A stretch of DNA of 64,000 nt from contig CP064976.1 in the NCBI GenBank assembly GCA_016699445.1, forward strand, positions 2,046,001 through 2,110,000. The letters are read 5' to 3'. Positions 1 to 9,714 of the stretch are shown here, piece by piece (the first letter of the stretch is position 1; every line of letters begins with the position of its first letter). The position numbers were made by a program, and so were the translations under genes. A model generated the notes under the pieces. The model made no database searches. It was not told where the DNA came from and saw nothing but the letters and a program-made list of their open reading frames with translations. Source of the stretch: Deltaproteobacteria bacterium. GTDB taxonomy: Bacteria; UBA10199; JACPAL01; GCA-016699445.

Positions 1-1
1 T

Positions 2-799
2 CAGAATAAGTTTATTGACCTTAACTGTGGCGCGATACCGAAAGATCTTTTAGAAAATGAATTGTTTGGTCATGAGAGAGGTTCTTTTACGGGAGCTGAT
101 CGTCAGTATATTGGTAGTTGTGAGAGAGCTCATGGCGGAACTCTTTTCTTAGATGAAATTGGAGAAATGGATATTTCCCTTCAGGTAAAACTTCTGAGAG
201 TTTTGCAAGAAAGAGCTATCACACGCATTGGTGGAAGTGAAAAAATTCACATCGATATTCGCGTGATCGCTGCAACAAATAAAGATCTTCGCTCTTTGGT
301 GGAAAAGGGGACATTTCGAGAGGATCTTTATTATCGTTTAAATGTTGTTCCAATTGCTTTGCCTCCAATCCGTGCGCGTCGTGATGATATTCCTCTCTTG
401 GCTCACTACTTTTTGGAAAAATATTCTGAAGAAAACCAGAAAAAATTCAAAGGTTTTGAGCCTGCAGCTATTGATGCTCTAGTCAATTATGACTGGCCTG
501 GAAACGTTCGTGAAATTGAAAATAATATCGAACGTATTGTGGTTTTAAATGACGATACACGTGTGCGCTTGAAGTACTTGCCTCGTTTCATTGTGAATCT
601 TGAAAGAAAAGTCGCCACCGAGACCGAAACTTGGGATCCCAATGCTCAAAAAATTGTTCCACTCAAACAAGTGGAGCGCTACGCCATCGAAAACGCTCTC
701 CGTCGTTGTATGGGAGATGTGATTACAGCGGCAAAAAAATTGGGAATAGGTCAGGCTACTTTGTATCGAAAAGTTAAAAAATACGGCATTAAAGTTTAA
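2..799 (+). CDS. sigma-54 dependent transcriptional activator, C-terminal part (5' end outside window)
   Basis: The reading frame is open from base 2, so the gene begins upstream of the window. What is visible is most of the AAA+ sigma-54 interaction domain followed by a Fis-type DNA-binding domain. The frame reads through ELFGHERGSFTGA, a GSFTGA version of the GAFTGA loop that contacts sigma-54, then the Walker B stretch GGTLFLDEIGEM and the sensor segment RVIAATNKDL. The C-terminus ITAAKKLGIGQATLYRKVKK is a typical helix-turn-helix. Family knowledge says such proteins are usually NtrC-like response regulators, but the receiver domain that would prove this lies outside the window. The stop codon overlaps the folC start by one base. 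Confidence 0.93.
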   Translation, partial: QNKFIDLNCGAIPKDLLENELFGHERGSFTGADRQYIGSCERAHGGTLFLDEIGEMDISLQVKLLRVLQERAITRIGGSEKIHIDIRVIAATNKDLRSLVEKGTFREDLYYRLNVVPIALPPIRARRDDIPLLAHYFLEKYSEENQKKFKGFEPAAIDALVNYDWPGNVREIENNIERIVVLNDDTRVRLKYLPRFIVNLERKVATETETWDPNAQKIVPLKQVERYAIENALRRCMGDVITAAKKLGIGQATLYRKVKKYGIKV

Positions 800-2132
800 T
801 GAACTATTTAGATTTTGTAAAAAACTTAGCTGATCGTGAGTATTTTGGTCAGAAGCTGGGTTTGGAACGTGTTCAATTGTTTCTTCAGCATCTAGGGAAT
901 CCTCATCAATCTTATCCCAGTATTCATATCGCAGGGACCAATGGTAAAGGATCAACAGCTGCGATGCTAGCTTCTGTTCTGAAAGAAGCTGGTTATCGAG
1001 TGGGATTGTATACGTCGCCACATTTGGAGGATTTTTGTGAGCGCATCCAAATCTCTGGAGAGATGATTTCTCAAAACTCACTCATGCAGTTGGTTGAAAA
1101 ATTTCAGGTGATTGAAAAGAAAATAGGGATAGAACTTACATTTTTTGAATTCACCACCGCTTTAGCCTTTCAATATTTTGCTGATCAAAAAATTGATATT
1201 GCTGTGATTGAAGTTGGGCTGGGAGGACGTCTCGATGCAACCAATGTGATGACGCCACTGGTTTCTGTGATCACGAGCATTGGCTTAGATCATCAGAAGT
1301 TTTTGGGTGATACTTTGGAGAAAATAGCCTTTGAGAAAGCTGGAATTATTAAACCTGGAGTGCCTGTTGTGATAGGGGAGATTCCTAGAGAAGGAGAGCA
1401 GGTGATCAGGAGAGTGGCTGAAGAGAAAAAATCTTGGGTGGTACACGGACATGGTGAGCAAAGTCGAACCATGAATGTGGCTCAATTTGATGGTTCGACA
1501 AGCTCACCATGTCCATCTTCTGAAATGAATAAGTCACATGCAAAATTAGGATTGATAGGTGAACACCAGAAAATAAATGCTTCAATGGTCTTGGATGTTG
1601 TTCGACTTTTAAATCAATCAGGAAAATTTAAAATTTGTTTTCCGGACATTGAAAAAGGATTGGCTTCAGTCAACTGGCCCGGACGCTTGGAAACCATTTC
1701 CAAAAAACCTTGGATCCTCTTGGATGGAGCTCATAATGTGGAAGCGATGCAGAAGGTTGTGGATTATGTGAGTGTTGAAAAAAAAGGTCGAAAACTCTTT
1801 TGTCTTTTTGGGATGATGAAAGACAAAAGAGTGAAGATGTTTTGAAAATTTTATCTCCGAGTGTGGATGAGTTTGTTTTTTCTCAAATAGAAGGCTCACG
1901 TGCTTTTTCTGCTCAAGAATTGGAAGCTTCTTTAAAAAGAATCTCTTCTTCCCCTCGAGATGTTTCCTGTGATACACATCTGTCTCTTGCTCTCGAAAAA
2001 TTAGTGAAACGTTTAAAGGCTGAAGATGTCCTGCTCATTACAGGTTCTTTTTATATTATTGGAGAAGCTCGCACATGGTTAAAAAATATTATTCTCACTA
2101 GTTTTTATTTTCATGTTTCAATCCCTCTCTAA
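799..2132 (+). CDS. folC: FolC, folylpolyglutamate/dihydrofolate synthase (one frameshift, in-frame palindromic insert)
   Basis: A Mur-ligase-like enzyme that adds glutamate to folates in the cytoplasm. The N-terminal part shows the P-loop IAGTNGKGSTAAM, then TSPHL and GLGGRLDATN. The frame at 799 stops at 1845, but frame 3 from about 1830 continues the expected C-terminal domain (DVLKILSP, then ITGSFYIIGEART). One A missing from the AAAA run near 1823-1826 would join them as DKKSEDVLKILSP. As sequenced the second frame ends at 2132. If the A run at 2081-2086 also lacks a base, the true end is a TAG near 2101. Residues about 217-239 are encoded by a palindromic repeat and sit in a variable loop. 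ATG 799 overlaps the stop of the preceding gene. Confidence 0.9.
1447..1514. repeat. palindromic element, family A copy 1, inside folC
   Basis: The left arm GGACATGGTGAGC followed by GTCGAACCAT is matched by the right arm ATGGTTCGAC and GCTCACCATGTCC. The arms form a near-perfect inverted repeat of about 25 bases around an 18-base centre. The same element occurs at 35954-36016 between genes. Here it is read in frame as part of FolC. Confidence 0.9.
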
Positions 2133-2835
2133 AGCAGGACCTGCTTTAGATGGCAAAGCCATCATCACAAAAATGATCGAAAGAATGCGGAGTCATGTGA
2201 ATGTCTCTGAGTACGAGATGACCGTGCAGCGTCCTCAATGGACACGGTCTTTTAAAATGAAGGTATGGGATCATCGTCTAAACAAAAAAGTTTTTGTGCG
2301 CATTCTCGAGCCAGCTAAAGACAAAGATATTTCGTTTTTAAGAATTGATTATAATCTCTGGAACTATCTTCCCTCTGTCGAAAAAGTCATGAAGATCCCT
2401 CCATCCATGATGCTACAGCCTTGGATGGGAAGTGATTTTTCCAATGATGATCTCGTGAAAGAGTCGAGCTATATTGACGACTATGATCATACAGTTGTGG
2501 GAAATGAAGTGGTGGATGGTTTAAAAGTCATCAAGATTGATCTTGTGCCTCATGCCAATGCCCCAGTGGTGTGGGGAAAAGTGGTCTACTGGGTTCGTGA
2601 AAAAGATAATCTTCCGGTGAGACAACAATTCATCGATGAAGGCGGCACTCTGATCAAAGATCTTGTCTATTCAGATTTTAAAGTCCTGGATGGAGCCCTC
2701 CTGCCCACACGCTGGGAAATGACTCCAGTTCAAAAACAGGGTCAAAAAACAACTCTGATACTCAACTCAATCGATTTTGATCCGAGGCCGCCATTGGCGG
2801 ATTCTATTTTTACGGAGAAGAATCTAAGGCCTTAA
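2075..2835 (+). CDS. outer-membrane lipoprotein-sorting (LolA-like) protein, probable frameshift in signal peptide
   Basis: The mature part (from about 2113) resembles the LolA-like family typified by Treponema TP_0789, periplasmic proteins with a LolA/LolB fold thought to carry lipoproteins or lipids. The region has the family-like pattern FVRILEPAKDKD, FLRIDYNLWNYLPSVEK and PVRQQFIDEGG. The open frame begins at ATG 2113, which would lack a signal peptide. If one A is restored in the A run at 2081-2086, an ATG at 2075 gives MVKKILFSLVFIFMFQSLSKA, a convincing export signal. This start overlaps the end of folC. The family call is from sequence pattern memory. The corrected start is inference. 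Confidence 0.75.
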
Positions 2836-3064
2836 GTCTTAATCCATCTTGATCTTGCGTTTGATATGGAAAACCCTGTTTTTACCAAAAACAACTCTGC
2901 TTTTGAATAAAAAGATCAGGAATCCCAAGCATGTGGTTGACCAGATGATGGAAAAAACCATTTCGTCCATGTTCCCGAGCTCGCTTTGCATAATACGCTC
3001 CAAAGGACTAGGACGGCAGGTCTTGAAAAAAGTTTAGAGTTTTTTTTACAGGATGGCGTTAATT
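2836..3064. other. intergenic stretch with no confident gene
   Basis: The 229 bases between the LolA-like gene and the ompA-like gene hold no convincing coding sequence. A 62-codon frame at 2849-3037 has no recognisable features. A different frame ending in TAA near 3073 reads as plausible protein (ELALHNTLQRTR, LEFFLQDGVN) and could be a decayed gene remnant, but this cannot be supported further. Confidence 0.4.
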
Positions 3065-4405
3065 TTAGTGGCTAAAATGAAATTCGACGCGTCTGTTAAG
3101 CTCACGTCCTTCATTGGTATGATTGTCTCCAAGAGGGTGTTCGGAAGAAACTCCTAAAGGAATCAGTTCTAAATCATCAGGTATCCCGCGAAGTTCTAGA
3201 TGTCTTGCGACCACTTCGGCTCTTCGAATGGAGAGATCTTCATTTTTTTCAGGTGATCCAACAAGGTCTGCGTACCCAATAATTTCTAATTCTTTGATCT
3301 CAGGGTGTTTTAGTAAAAGGTCAGATAATGTATTAAGAAGTGCTTTGGCTTCTCGGGATAAACTTACAGATCCTGATTTGAAATGAATGGGTTTTAATGT
3401 TTCGATTTGTCCCCGGATCATTGATTCGTCAGTATGAATCATGCTTTCGAAAGGGTCCCCATCGGGTTTTTGAGGTTTGATTTTCTTCTCTCGCGGTGCA
3501 CGGTAAGGGCGGGGTGATGAGTAGGAAATTCCAGCCATAAAACGAAAGAGAGGTGTGTCATATCCACGAATAATAGACAATCCTCCCGTAGCCCCTATTT
3601 TTATCCCATGAAAACCTGTTTCAATGTCTGTCCCAAATAAGGCTTCAGTGGGGGATCTGAGTTTGTCCTGAAAAGGATGCTCAAGATCTGTTTTAGAAGC
3701 GACTTCAGCCTTGAGGGCCCATGTAGAGGTGGGCTTTATCGAAAAACCTCCTCCTACAAGCAGCCGATGTCGTGTATCGAGATCGTAGAGGTTAATGCGT
3801 TCCCCTGTTTCAGCCCCAGTGTTGATAACCATGGCCAAATGTTTTCCAAAATTGCGATCTATGGAGATTACAAGTCCCCCTGAAGGGTATTTGTCTGCCA
3901 CATAATAGGATTCTTGCCCGGTAGGAATTGTGACATAGGGGTTCAAGGAAAGTCCGACAGGGTAGTCGGTACGCCTTAAAATAGTAAATCGTTGACGCAG
4001 GAAGATATCCCCAAAAGTAAATTTGCTGGTAGCGTCATGGGCTATGGGGATAGTTGGGTCTCGGTATTCAACTTTATAAACGAGTGGGAAGTCCATTTCG
4101 AGATTCCACCAATCTGCAGGTGCCCAAGCTCCTCCAATATGTTGTACAAAAAGACGATCAACAATTCCTCCCACAGTGACGCCGCCTCGTGTGAGCTCGA
4201 GAGGGTGGTGGAGATAGTCAAATTCAGCCCAAAATTGCCATTGGTTTTTGAGAAGATTGTCTGATCCCAAATTGGTAATGAGATCTCCTGGTTGAAAAGG
4301 TGATTGTTGCGATAAGACTGAAAAGCGATCCGTTGTAGAATATGCAGGAATGGTATGAAGAAGCGTCAATAGACTTAAAATGAGTATCTGTTTTATTTTT
4401 TTCAT
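3065..4405 (-). CDS. OmpA-family outer membrane protein with N-terminal beta-barrel
   Basis: A 446-residue protein with a clear signal peptide (KKIKQILILSLLTLLHTIPAYS). Residues about 30-310 alternate aromatic and polar positions and look like a transmembrane beta-barrel. The last 120 residues form an OmpA/MotB peptidoglycan-binding domain: IHFKSGSVSLSREAKALL, LEIIGYADLVGS, LSIRRAEVVARHL and NRRVEFHF. It would anchor the outer membrane to murein. It is convergent with the upstream gene and divergent from the cysteine desulfurase gene, so it is probably transcribed alone. Confidence 0.88.
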   Translation of the reverse strand: MKKIKQILILSLLTLLHTIPAYSTTDRFSVLSQQSPFQPGDLITNLGSDNLLKNQWQFWAEFDYLHHPLELTRGGVTVGGIVDRLFVQHIGGAWAPADWWNLEMDFPLVYKVEYRDPTIPIAHDATSKFTFGDIFLRQRFTILRRTDYPVGLSLNPYVTIPTGQESYYVADKYPSGGLVISIDRNFGKHLAMVINTGAETGERINLYDLDTRHRLLVGGGFSIKPTSTWALKAEVASKTDLEHPFQDKLRSPTEALFGTDIETGFHGIKIGATGGLSIIRGYDTPLFRFMAGISYSSPRPYRAPREKKIKPQKPDGDPFESMIHTDESMIRGQIETLKPIHFKSGSVSLSREAKALLNTLSDLLLKHPEIKELEIIGYADLVGSPEKNEDLSIRRAEVVARHLELRGIPDDLELIPLGVSSEHPLGDNHTNEGRELNRRVEFHFSH

Positions 4406-4484
4406 TTCAATCTCATTGAATTATCATTTATAATTTCTAAACACTAAAAGATTACAGGAAGTTACGCAGAGAGGAAAGTTTATT

Positions 4485-5626
4485 ATGAAGATTTATCTGG
4501 ATCATGCTGCCACCACTCCCGTGGATCCTCGAGTTTTTGAAGAAATGAAGCCTTATTTTGTGAGAAATTTGGAAATGCTGCGTCAATGACTCATGCATGG
4601 GGTTGGGAAGCTGAAGAAGCTGTAACGATAGCTCGTGAAAAAGTAGCGAATGCCATTGGAGCTGTCTCCCGTGAAATCATCTGGACTAGTGGGGCTTCAG
4701 AATCCATCAATACAGCGCTCAAGGGTGTCTTTAATTCTTATTCAAGTCGTGGGAAGCATATTGTTTCCTGTGTGAATGAGCATCAAGCTGTTTTGGTGAC
4801 GCTTCGTTATTTGGAATCCCAAGGGGCTCAGGTGACCTATCTTCCTGTCAATCAAATGGGTGAGATTGATTTGGAAGATTTGAAAAGAGCTATGACGCGA
4901 GACACTATTTTGATTTCATTGATGGCAGCTCATAATGAAATTGGTGTGATTCATCCTTTGGAAGCGATTGGAAAAATTGCCAAAGAAGCTGGTGTCTTTT
5001 TTCATGTGGATGCCGCTCAAGCGTGTGGAAAAATTCCAATCGATGTTGAGAAGATGGGTATTGATCTGCTTTCTGCATCAGCCCATAAATTTTATGGCCC
5101 TAAAGGATGTGGTTTTTTATACGTTCGCAAACGCAATCCTTATGTGAATTTAACTCCATTGATCCATGGGAGCTCGACACACGAGTCTGGTTTGAGAGCA
5201 GGTACTCTGGCTGTACCGTTGATTGTAGGTCTTGCTAAAGCTCTTGATATTGCGGTGAAGGAAATGCCCCAAGAGTCTCAACGTCTGATCTCTTTGAGGA
5301 AGCGTTTATGGAAAGGCCTTCACGAAAAATTAGCGATCAGTTTGAATGGCCATTCCGCTCATCGTTTGCCTGGAAATTTGAATATCAGTTTTGAAGGTGT
5401 GATGGCCTCCGATATTATTATACAGATGAAAGGTGTGGCTTTATCGGCTGGGTCTGCCTGCTCTTCAGGATCCAATCAATCCTCTCATGCCCTCAGCACT
5501 TTGGGTATGAGTGAGGCTCAAGCCTTATCATCCATTCGTTTTGTTTTAGGACGTTTTAATACAGAAGAAGAAATTGATTATGTGATTGGAAGATTGATTG
5601 AAGTGGTTACAAAGTTGAAGCACTAA
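4485..5626 (+). CDS. cysteine desulfurase (IscS/NifS family), one frameshift near the start
   Basis: A PLP-dependent enzyme that removes sulfur from cysteine for Fe-S cluster and thio-cofactor assembly. ATG 4485 has a GAGAGGAAAG ribosome-binding site and encodes MKIYLDHAATTPVDPRVFEE, the family N-terminus. The frame breaks at the TTTT run near 4557-4560. One extra T would restore PYFCEKFGNAASMTHA and join the long frame beginning at 4586. The PLP-binding lysine lies in SAHKFYGPKGCG, and the sulfur-carrying loop is SAGSACSSGS. No scaffold gene (iscU) is nearby, so its cluster-specific partner cannot be told. Confidence 0.92.
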
Positions 5627-5937
5627 ATAATAGTTTCTAACAAAAACAGAGCCTTCTTTTTCAAAAGATCTCGTTTTGTTTTAATGCCTCCAATGCCCGA
5701 ATAGCCTCCTAATTTTCCATCGGAACGAATCACTCGATGACATGGCACTTCCGGTGCGAAGGGGTTTTTGCCCACAGCGCTTCCCACGGCACGTACAGCT
5801 TTAGGGTGGCCGATTTTTTTGGCAATCCAAGAGTATGTTTTAACTTTACCTCGTGGAATTTCCAAAAGAGCTTTCCAGACTTTTTTTTGAAAGGGTGTGG
5901 CTTTTGTTTGTTCTATTTTAAGTTTTAGATTTTTCAT
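5623..5937 (-). CDS. short MGMT-like methylated-DNA-protein cysteine methyltransferase
   Basis: Only the catalytic domain of the O6-alkylguanine-DNA alkyltransferase family is present: TPFQKKVWKALLEIPRGK, then the active-site motif PCHRVIRSDGKLGGYSG. The suicide cysteine is in PCHRV. Transfer of an alkyl group from O6-alkylguanine to that cysteine repairs the DNA. The frame extends back to 6012, giving 129 residues, but no good ribosome-binding site marks any start. The ATG at 5937 gives 104 residues and fits the conserved domain best. The last four bases overlap the convergent cysteine desulfurase gene. Confidence 0.85.
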   Translation of the reverse strand: MKNLKLKIEQTKATPFQKKVWKALLEIPRGKVKTYSWIAKKIGHPKAVRAVGSAVGKNPFAPEVPCHRVIRSDGKLGGYSGIGGIKTKRDLLKKKALFLLETII

Positions 5938-6082
5938 AAAATGATATTTTAATTTCGTTTTTCTCATTTTTGAAATTTCAAATTGAGAATTATGATTCCT
6001 TTTGTGTCTCATTTGTCAGGACGCGTCTAGTCAAAACCTTTTATTATCAATAGGTTATTAAAATATCAGGAAAGTCATAAGC

Positions 6083-6099
6083 TTGGCATACGATCTGCA
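6083..6099 (+). promoter_or_regulatory. possible sigma-54 promoter
   Basis: TTGGCA at 6083-6088 and TGCA at 6096-6099 place GG and GC ten bases apart, the spacing of sigma-54 -24/-12 elements. The -12 half (CTGCA) deviates from TTGCA. A transcript would begin about seven bases before the ATG at 6117, leaving no room for a ribosome-binding site, which weakens the call. Confidence 0.25.
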
Positions 6100-6116
6100 T
6101 TCAAGTCTCTTACAGT

Positions 6117-6533
6117 ATGGTAGAAAATAGACACATTGAGAATGGCGAAGAGGAAAGACTCAGTGACGGCACGCTAGAACGTGATAATTCTGAAACGCCA
6201 TCTCAAGAGGGGGCTTGGGTTTCTTTAAATAAATCATCGCCTTCTTCAGAATCTTTGCAAGATAGCCAATGGGTGACTTTTGGAAGTCGTGTGACATTCA
6301 CTTTTGCTTTTGGTGATGATGTGGGTTCTGTTCATTTTGACCGCTCTCGAGGTGAGATTTTCTTTAAAGGCCATAATATTCGAAATCTTGAGCTCGAAGA
6401 GTGGCAGTGGCAAATTCTTGAAAAAATGAGAAATGTTCTCACTTCTCACCCCAAACTCCGCAACTTCATCAACCCTTATAGCCGATTACTAGAGAAGATA
6501 GTTTTGGAGAAATCCAAGAAAAGTAAGCGTTAG
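6117..6533 (+). CDS. unknown protein sharing a domain with the next gene
   Basis: I do not recognise this 138-residue protein. The first 60 residues are acidic, Ser- and Glu-rich and probably disordered. The C-terminal half has a beta-then-helix segment: TFGSRVTFTFAFGDD, GEIFFKGHNIRNLELEEWQW. The next gene (6550) carries a similar unit, with the shared pattern F-x-G followed by NLE(L/I)xxxQW. No signal peptide or membrane segment is visible. The 16-base gap to the next gene suggests co-transcription. No ribosome-binding site is visible before ATG 6117. Confidence 0.6.
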   Translation: MVENRHIENGEEERLSDGTLERDNSETPSQEGAWVSLNKSSPSSESLQDSQWVTFGSRVTFTFAFGDDVGSVHFDRSRGEIFFKGHNIRNLELEEWQWQILEKMRNVLTSHPKLRNFINPYSRLLEKIVLEKSKKSKR

Positions 6534-6549
6534 TCCTGAAAGGCTCATT

Positions 6550-7239
6550 ATGTCTGACAATTCTCATATGAAAGCTCCTATTCATGAATATCTCCATGCG
6601 AAGATCTTTCGTGGTGATAATCCTCAAATCTGTGATCAAAGAGATGTACGACCCCAATTTCTCGATGGTGATTTTACGCTACGCGTTGATGGGGAAATGT
6701 GGCAGTTTCAAGAAGGACAAGTGAAGCTGAAGGGTTATTTGCTGACGGATATCCTCAAAATTGAAAATTTGGAAATTGGTCAATGGCTGGCTTTGGCAGG
6801 TGGTCTTTATGAATACCGCAAGCAAGTCGGTCGTATTGCGCGTGAATCTCAACAATATCTTTGGTTTGAAAAAGTTGTCGAAAATCTCCTTCATCAAATT
6901 TTAAAGCAACTCAAGAAGGCTTATGATCAGAAAATGTTAGGGATGGAGTGGTCGTTAGAGACAGGTCGGCAGTTGATTTTGAATGGAATCAATGTCCGAT
7001 CATTTTTGGCTCTCTATAAAGTGCGCAAGACAGAAAAGGCTAAAAAATATCTTCGAGGCTTGCGTGCACGACTGGAAGTGTTGTTGATGAGTCGCGGGGA
7101 TAGTCCCGATTCGGAAAATATGAGGGAATTGCTTGAAGAGCTTCATTTGGAAATGCTGGAAATTTTGGAACGAGAAGGTGAGAGTGCGTCCGCTTGTCCC
7201 ACTCGCTTGCTTCTATCTGCTCCTGCTGCTGTTTGCTGA
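6550..7239 (+). CDS. unknown protein related to the preceding one
   Basis: A 229-residue protein of unknown function. It has a unit LRVDGEMWQFQEGQVKLKGY followed by IENLEIGQWLALAGGL, echoing the C-terminus of the upstream protein. A second, looser copy starts at GRQLILNGINVRSFLALY. The C-terminal third is helical and charged. ATG 6550 follows GAAAGGCTCATT, a plausible ribosome-binding site. The last 62 bases overlap the proposed comEC start (GTG 7178), which is long for a natural overlap. The final residues (SACPTRLLLSAPAAVC) may therefore be out of frame and the true end could be earlier. Confidence 0.6.
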   Translation: MSDNSHMKAPIHEYLHAKIFRGDNPQICDQRDVRPQFLDGDFTLRVDGEMWQFQEGQVKLKGYLLTDILKIENLEIGQWLALAGGLYEYRKQVGRIARESQQYLWFEKVVENLLHQILKQLKKAYDQKMLGMEWSLETGRQLILNGINVRSFLALYKVRKTEKAKKYLRGLRARLEVLLMSRGDSPDSENMRELLEELHLEMLEILEREGESASACPTRLLLSAPAAVC

Positions 7240-9418
7240 TTATTTTTCTTTTTTCCCGTTTGCCTCTTCAAAAATCTCATCTGAGTTTTTGACAAAAGAC
7301 AAAGTCGATTCTCGATTGGTATTACGAGAATCTCCTGAAAAAAATAATTTGGAGTATAAAGTCCTGGCGACTTTGGAAACCTCCGAATCTGGGGTATTAC
7401 CAGTTCTTCTTAAATTTCCCTCAGAAGTTTATGAAGCCTTGGGTGGTTTCAATCAGGGTGATGTTCTGAAATGTTTTGTGAAGTGGAAAGAACCTTTTCG
7501 TTATAAAAATCCTGGAACTCCAGATTATCGCAAAATCCTCTTACGGCAGAAAGTTTTTCTCACTGCGAGCATCTATCATGAGTATGATTGTGTTGTAGAA
7601 GAACGACATACCTTAAAAGGTCTGGATGCGTGGATTAACTCATTGAGACAGAAAAGTGTGCAAGAGATTCAGAAAAATTTGAGCCCTTTATCAGCCATTT
7701 TTATCCAAGCACTGACTTTAGGGGATCGAAGTGGTTTTCAAAAAGAAGATTGGGATCTTTTTCAAAAAACAGGAACGACTCACTTGATTGCTGTGTCAGG
7801 ACTTCATCTGACCTTGATTGGGGGCATTTTCTATTTTCTGATTTTATTTTTTCTTAAAAGATCAGAAGCCTTTATGCTTCTTCATTCAACAAAAGCTTGG
7901 GCGATGATTCTTTCGCTCTTGCCTATGGCTGTTTTTGTTTTAGTGACGGGTAGTAGTGTTTCTGCTTGGCGCGCTTGGATGATGTTGGCTGTCTTGGCCA
8001 CATCACTGTTATTGAGTCGTGATCGTGATCATTGGTCAACTTTGGCTTTTGCTTTTTTAATTTTAACTATTTTAAATCCAGCTTCTTTATTTTCGATTTC
8101 ATTCCAACTTTCATTTTTGGCCATTGTCGGGTTGATTGTGAGTGAAAAGTTTATTGAAGGAAAATCTTTTTGGAAAAAAACAATTATCGCGAGTGTGAGT
8201 ATTTTTCTCACGACCGCTGCGTGCGTGATCCTGCATTTTAACAAAATTTCTTTGAGTGGGATTGTTCATAATCTTTGGGCCATTCCTTATACGAACGCTC
8301 TTTTGCTACTTTCATTTATTCTGATAAGTTTGGAATCATTCTCTCTTCCGTATCTGACTTTAGGGTGGAAACTTTTGGATATTTTAAGTCAGTGGTTTTT
8401 AAAAATCCTGAAAGTGGTAAGTGCGTTCTCACTTCAGTTTTCTTTTTATCCTGATTCTTTTGAATCAGTATTACTCATGGTCGTTACGATTTTGATTTTT
8501 GTATGGATTGTGTTGCCACTCAATCGTCGTCAGGTTGTGATAGGATTTTCTCTTGTGATCTTAAGTTTTCTTTTTTAAAAAACACGATCAATATGAAGTT
8601 TGCTTTATTGATGTGGGGCAGGGTGATGCAGCTTTGATTCGTTCTCCTCATGGTCGATCTGTTTTGATTGATAGTGGTGGGTTTTGATTCCTTCAGCTGT
8701 CAGGAATCCTCAAAATTCTTTTGATATTGGAGAGGCTGTTTTGGTGCCTTATCTTAAAACCAAAGGGGTGGACTCTTTGGATCGTCTCATTCTTTCACAC
8801 CCGCATCCGGATCATTTTGGTGGAGCCAAAAGTATTTTGGAAAATATTCCGGTTTCAACACTCTGTGGAAATAGTCAGATTTTTCCGGATGAAAGTTATG
8901 ATCATCTTTTAGAAATGCAAAAACAAAAGAACGTTGCTGAATGCGTTTTGAAAAAAGGCGATTCTTGGGATTGGGAGGGGCTTCATTGGGACGTGATTTA
9001 TCCAGATCATGTGAATCCGGCACTCAATATGAATGACAATTCTTTAGTGCTTCGTATGTCCGATAAAAGTCATTCGTTTTTATTCACCGGAGATATTGAA
9101 AAAGTGGGAGAGGAAATTTTGTCAGATCAGCCAGGTTTTGAAAGCGAGGTGATGAAGATTCCTCATCATGGAAGCAAGACTTCTAGCTCTGTAGCCTTTA
9201 TAGATACGGTAAAGCCAAAATACGCTGTCGCGAGTTTAGGCGAAAACAATTTTTTTGGATTTCCACATTCAGATATTTTGGAGCGTTATCAAAGACGTGA
9301 GGCTCAAGTTTTTCGAACGGATCAAAATGGTGAGACATGCTTTTCTTGGGGAATTAGCGGGTCCCCAAGTTTTCCCAATTCAACACTTTCCATCCAAACG
9401 TTTTCTTCAGGCAAGTGA
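7178..9418 (+). CDS. comEC: ComEC/Rec2-like DNA uptake channel (two frameshifts)
   Basis: An inner-membrane protein that in competent bacteria carries single-stranded DNA into the cytoplasm. The N-terminal frame (to 8578) has several hydrophobic segments and the competence-domain signature AVSGLHLTLIGG. It stops in the T-run at 8571-8576. Removing one T continues it as FKKHDQYEVCFIDVGQGDAA, the start of the metallo-beta-lactamase domain. A second break at the TTTT near 8682-8685 leads to the frame containing LSHPHPDHFGG and HHGSKTSS, which are metal-site motifs. GTG 7178 (KVRVRPLVPL) is preferred over ATG 7133, which lies inside the upstream gene. No other competence genes are in the window. 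Confidence 0.85.
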
Positions 9419-9683
9419 GGCGAACCCAATGAACGGTGCCGTTGTCGAGGTAGACATAGGCTTCGACGGAAGCCATGTTTTTTTGCATTTCTTTAATATC
9501 CCCAATTTCGACTTTAGAAACTTTTGCTTTTCCAAAATCAGTGTCTTTATATTTTTTTCCATATTTTCCAAAATGTTTGGCGGTTAAGGCGTGAGATCTT
9601 TTGGCTGAAGGAAGTCGGCCGCCACAAGCGCTGAAAAATACGATCAGAAGACATAGAGTGATAATCCGAAATGATTTGGACAT
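9354..9683 (-). CDS. small lipoprotein of unknown function
   Basis: A 109-residue protein with a lipoprotein signal: a basic start, a hydrophobic core and the lipobox FFSAC with Cys about residue 20. The mature part is rich in lysine and ends in a predicted beta segment (VEAYVYLDNGTVHWVRLTCLKK). No family is recognised. Its 3' end overlaps the convergent comEC end by 65 bases. The ATG at 9683 lacks a strong ribosome-binding site. Confidence 0.65.
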   Translation of the reverse strand: MSKSFRIITLCLLIVFFSACGGRLPSAKRSHALTAKHFGKYGKKYKDTDFGKAKVSKVEIGDIKEMQKNMASVEAYVYLDNGTVHWVRLTCLKKTFGWKVLNWENLGTR

Positions 9684-9714
9684 GAGGGGCTGATGACTTG
9701 CTTTTGAGCAAGCG

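Noticed and set aside
1823..1845. Programmed -1 frameshift in folC
   Set aside because: The site lacks a standard slippery heptamer (reads C AAA AGA). Many other genes in the window break at A/T runs, so sequence error explains it better.
2849..3037. 62-codon ORF after the LolA-like gene
   Set aside because: No ribosome-binding site, domain or bias supports it.
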